Below are positions 5,531 to 5,556 of a DNA stretch of 5,556 nt, in pieces; position 1 is the first letter of the stretch; every line of letters starts with the position of its first letter. The DNA is from Ruminococcaceae bacterium UBA4958 (GTDB taxonomy: Bacteria; Bacillota; Clostridia; Oscillospirales; Acutalibacteraceae). The stretch lies in the NCBI GenBank assembly GCA_002397355.1, contig DHAI01000060.1:4254-9809 (forward strand). Direction: 5' to 3'. The position numbers were made by a program, and so were the translations under genes. The notes under the pieces were generated by a model. The model did not search any database, was not told the DNA's origin, and worked only from the letters and a program-made list of their open reading frames with translations.

Positions 5531-5556
5531 CACTATTTATATGCTAGACCCAATAC

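Larger units (their letters stand above)
4217..5543 (-). mobile_element. IS3-family insertion sequence, apparently complete (boundaries within about 10 bases)
   Basis: The element is about 1.33 kb and carries orfA and orfB on the minus strand with related inverted ends. It is visibly AT-richer than the flanking genes, suggesting recent arrival. The ends share a perfect 13-bp inverted match (4232-4244 and 5518-5530), and 19 of 21 match over 4232-4252 and 5510-5530. Outside this the two ends diverge, so the tips are uncertain. I placed them by the trinucleotide CTA found at both sides (4214-4216 and 5544-5546), which would be a 3-bp target duplication as is usual for IS3 elements. An alternative with TGG...CCA tips (4209-5552) would take the last two FeoA-like codons (Leu-Val) into the element and gives no exact duplication. 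The insertion point is the 3' end of feoA. Confidence 0.85.

Overview
The window looks like a piece of chromosome from a GC-rich anaerobic Clostridia member, plausibly an Oscillospiraceae/Ruminococcaceae-type gut or fermentative bacterium. The basis is strong AGGAGG-type ribosome binding sites, a probable TTG start, a Clostridia-style FeoA, a fermentative iron-containing alcohol dehydrogenase and a Firmicutes-like IS3-family element. The taxonomic placement is inference; no rRNA or marker gene is present.

Layout: (1) 3-83 is the tail of an unrecognised gene leaving the window to the left. (2) 84-349 has no gene and is GC-rich and full of palindromes: a bulged hairpin at 135-192, a perfect 8-bp stem at 204-223 and a short stem at 244-257. 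(3) A promoter with a perfect TATAAT leads into a cytoplasmic S9-family serine peptidase (388-2379), whose best-supported start is a TTG with the SD lying over an upstream in-frame ATG. (4) A 197-bp leader precedes an iron-containing alcohol dehydrogenase of the butanol dehydrogenase/YqhD type (2577-3758), closed by a strong intrinsic terminator (3791-3827). (5) A TTGACA promoter with TTAG/CTAA palindromes in and after it drives a feoA-type gene (4007-). (6) The last codons of that gene are replaced by an AT-richer IS3-family insertion sequence (about 4217-5543). It lies on the minus strand and carries orfA, orfB and a typical -1 frameshift window.

The peptidase and the dehydrogenase appear to be independent transcription units. 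The feoA unit is probably the head of a ferrous-iron uptake operon (further feoA and feoB would lie beyond the right edge), now split by the insertion sequence. FeoA has lost its own stop codon and gains a 27-residue tail read out of the element. The transposase gene is transcribed towards feoA, so transcription is convergent.

I see no CRISPR array, tRNA, rRNA, defence system or clearly novel multi-gene system. The most interesting points are the insertion in feoA, the two tandem slippery sequences of the transposase, the possible metal-repressor operators and the palindromic intergenic element.
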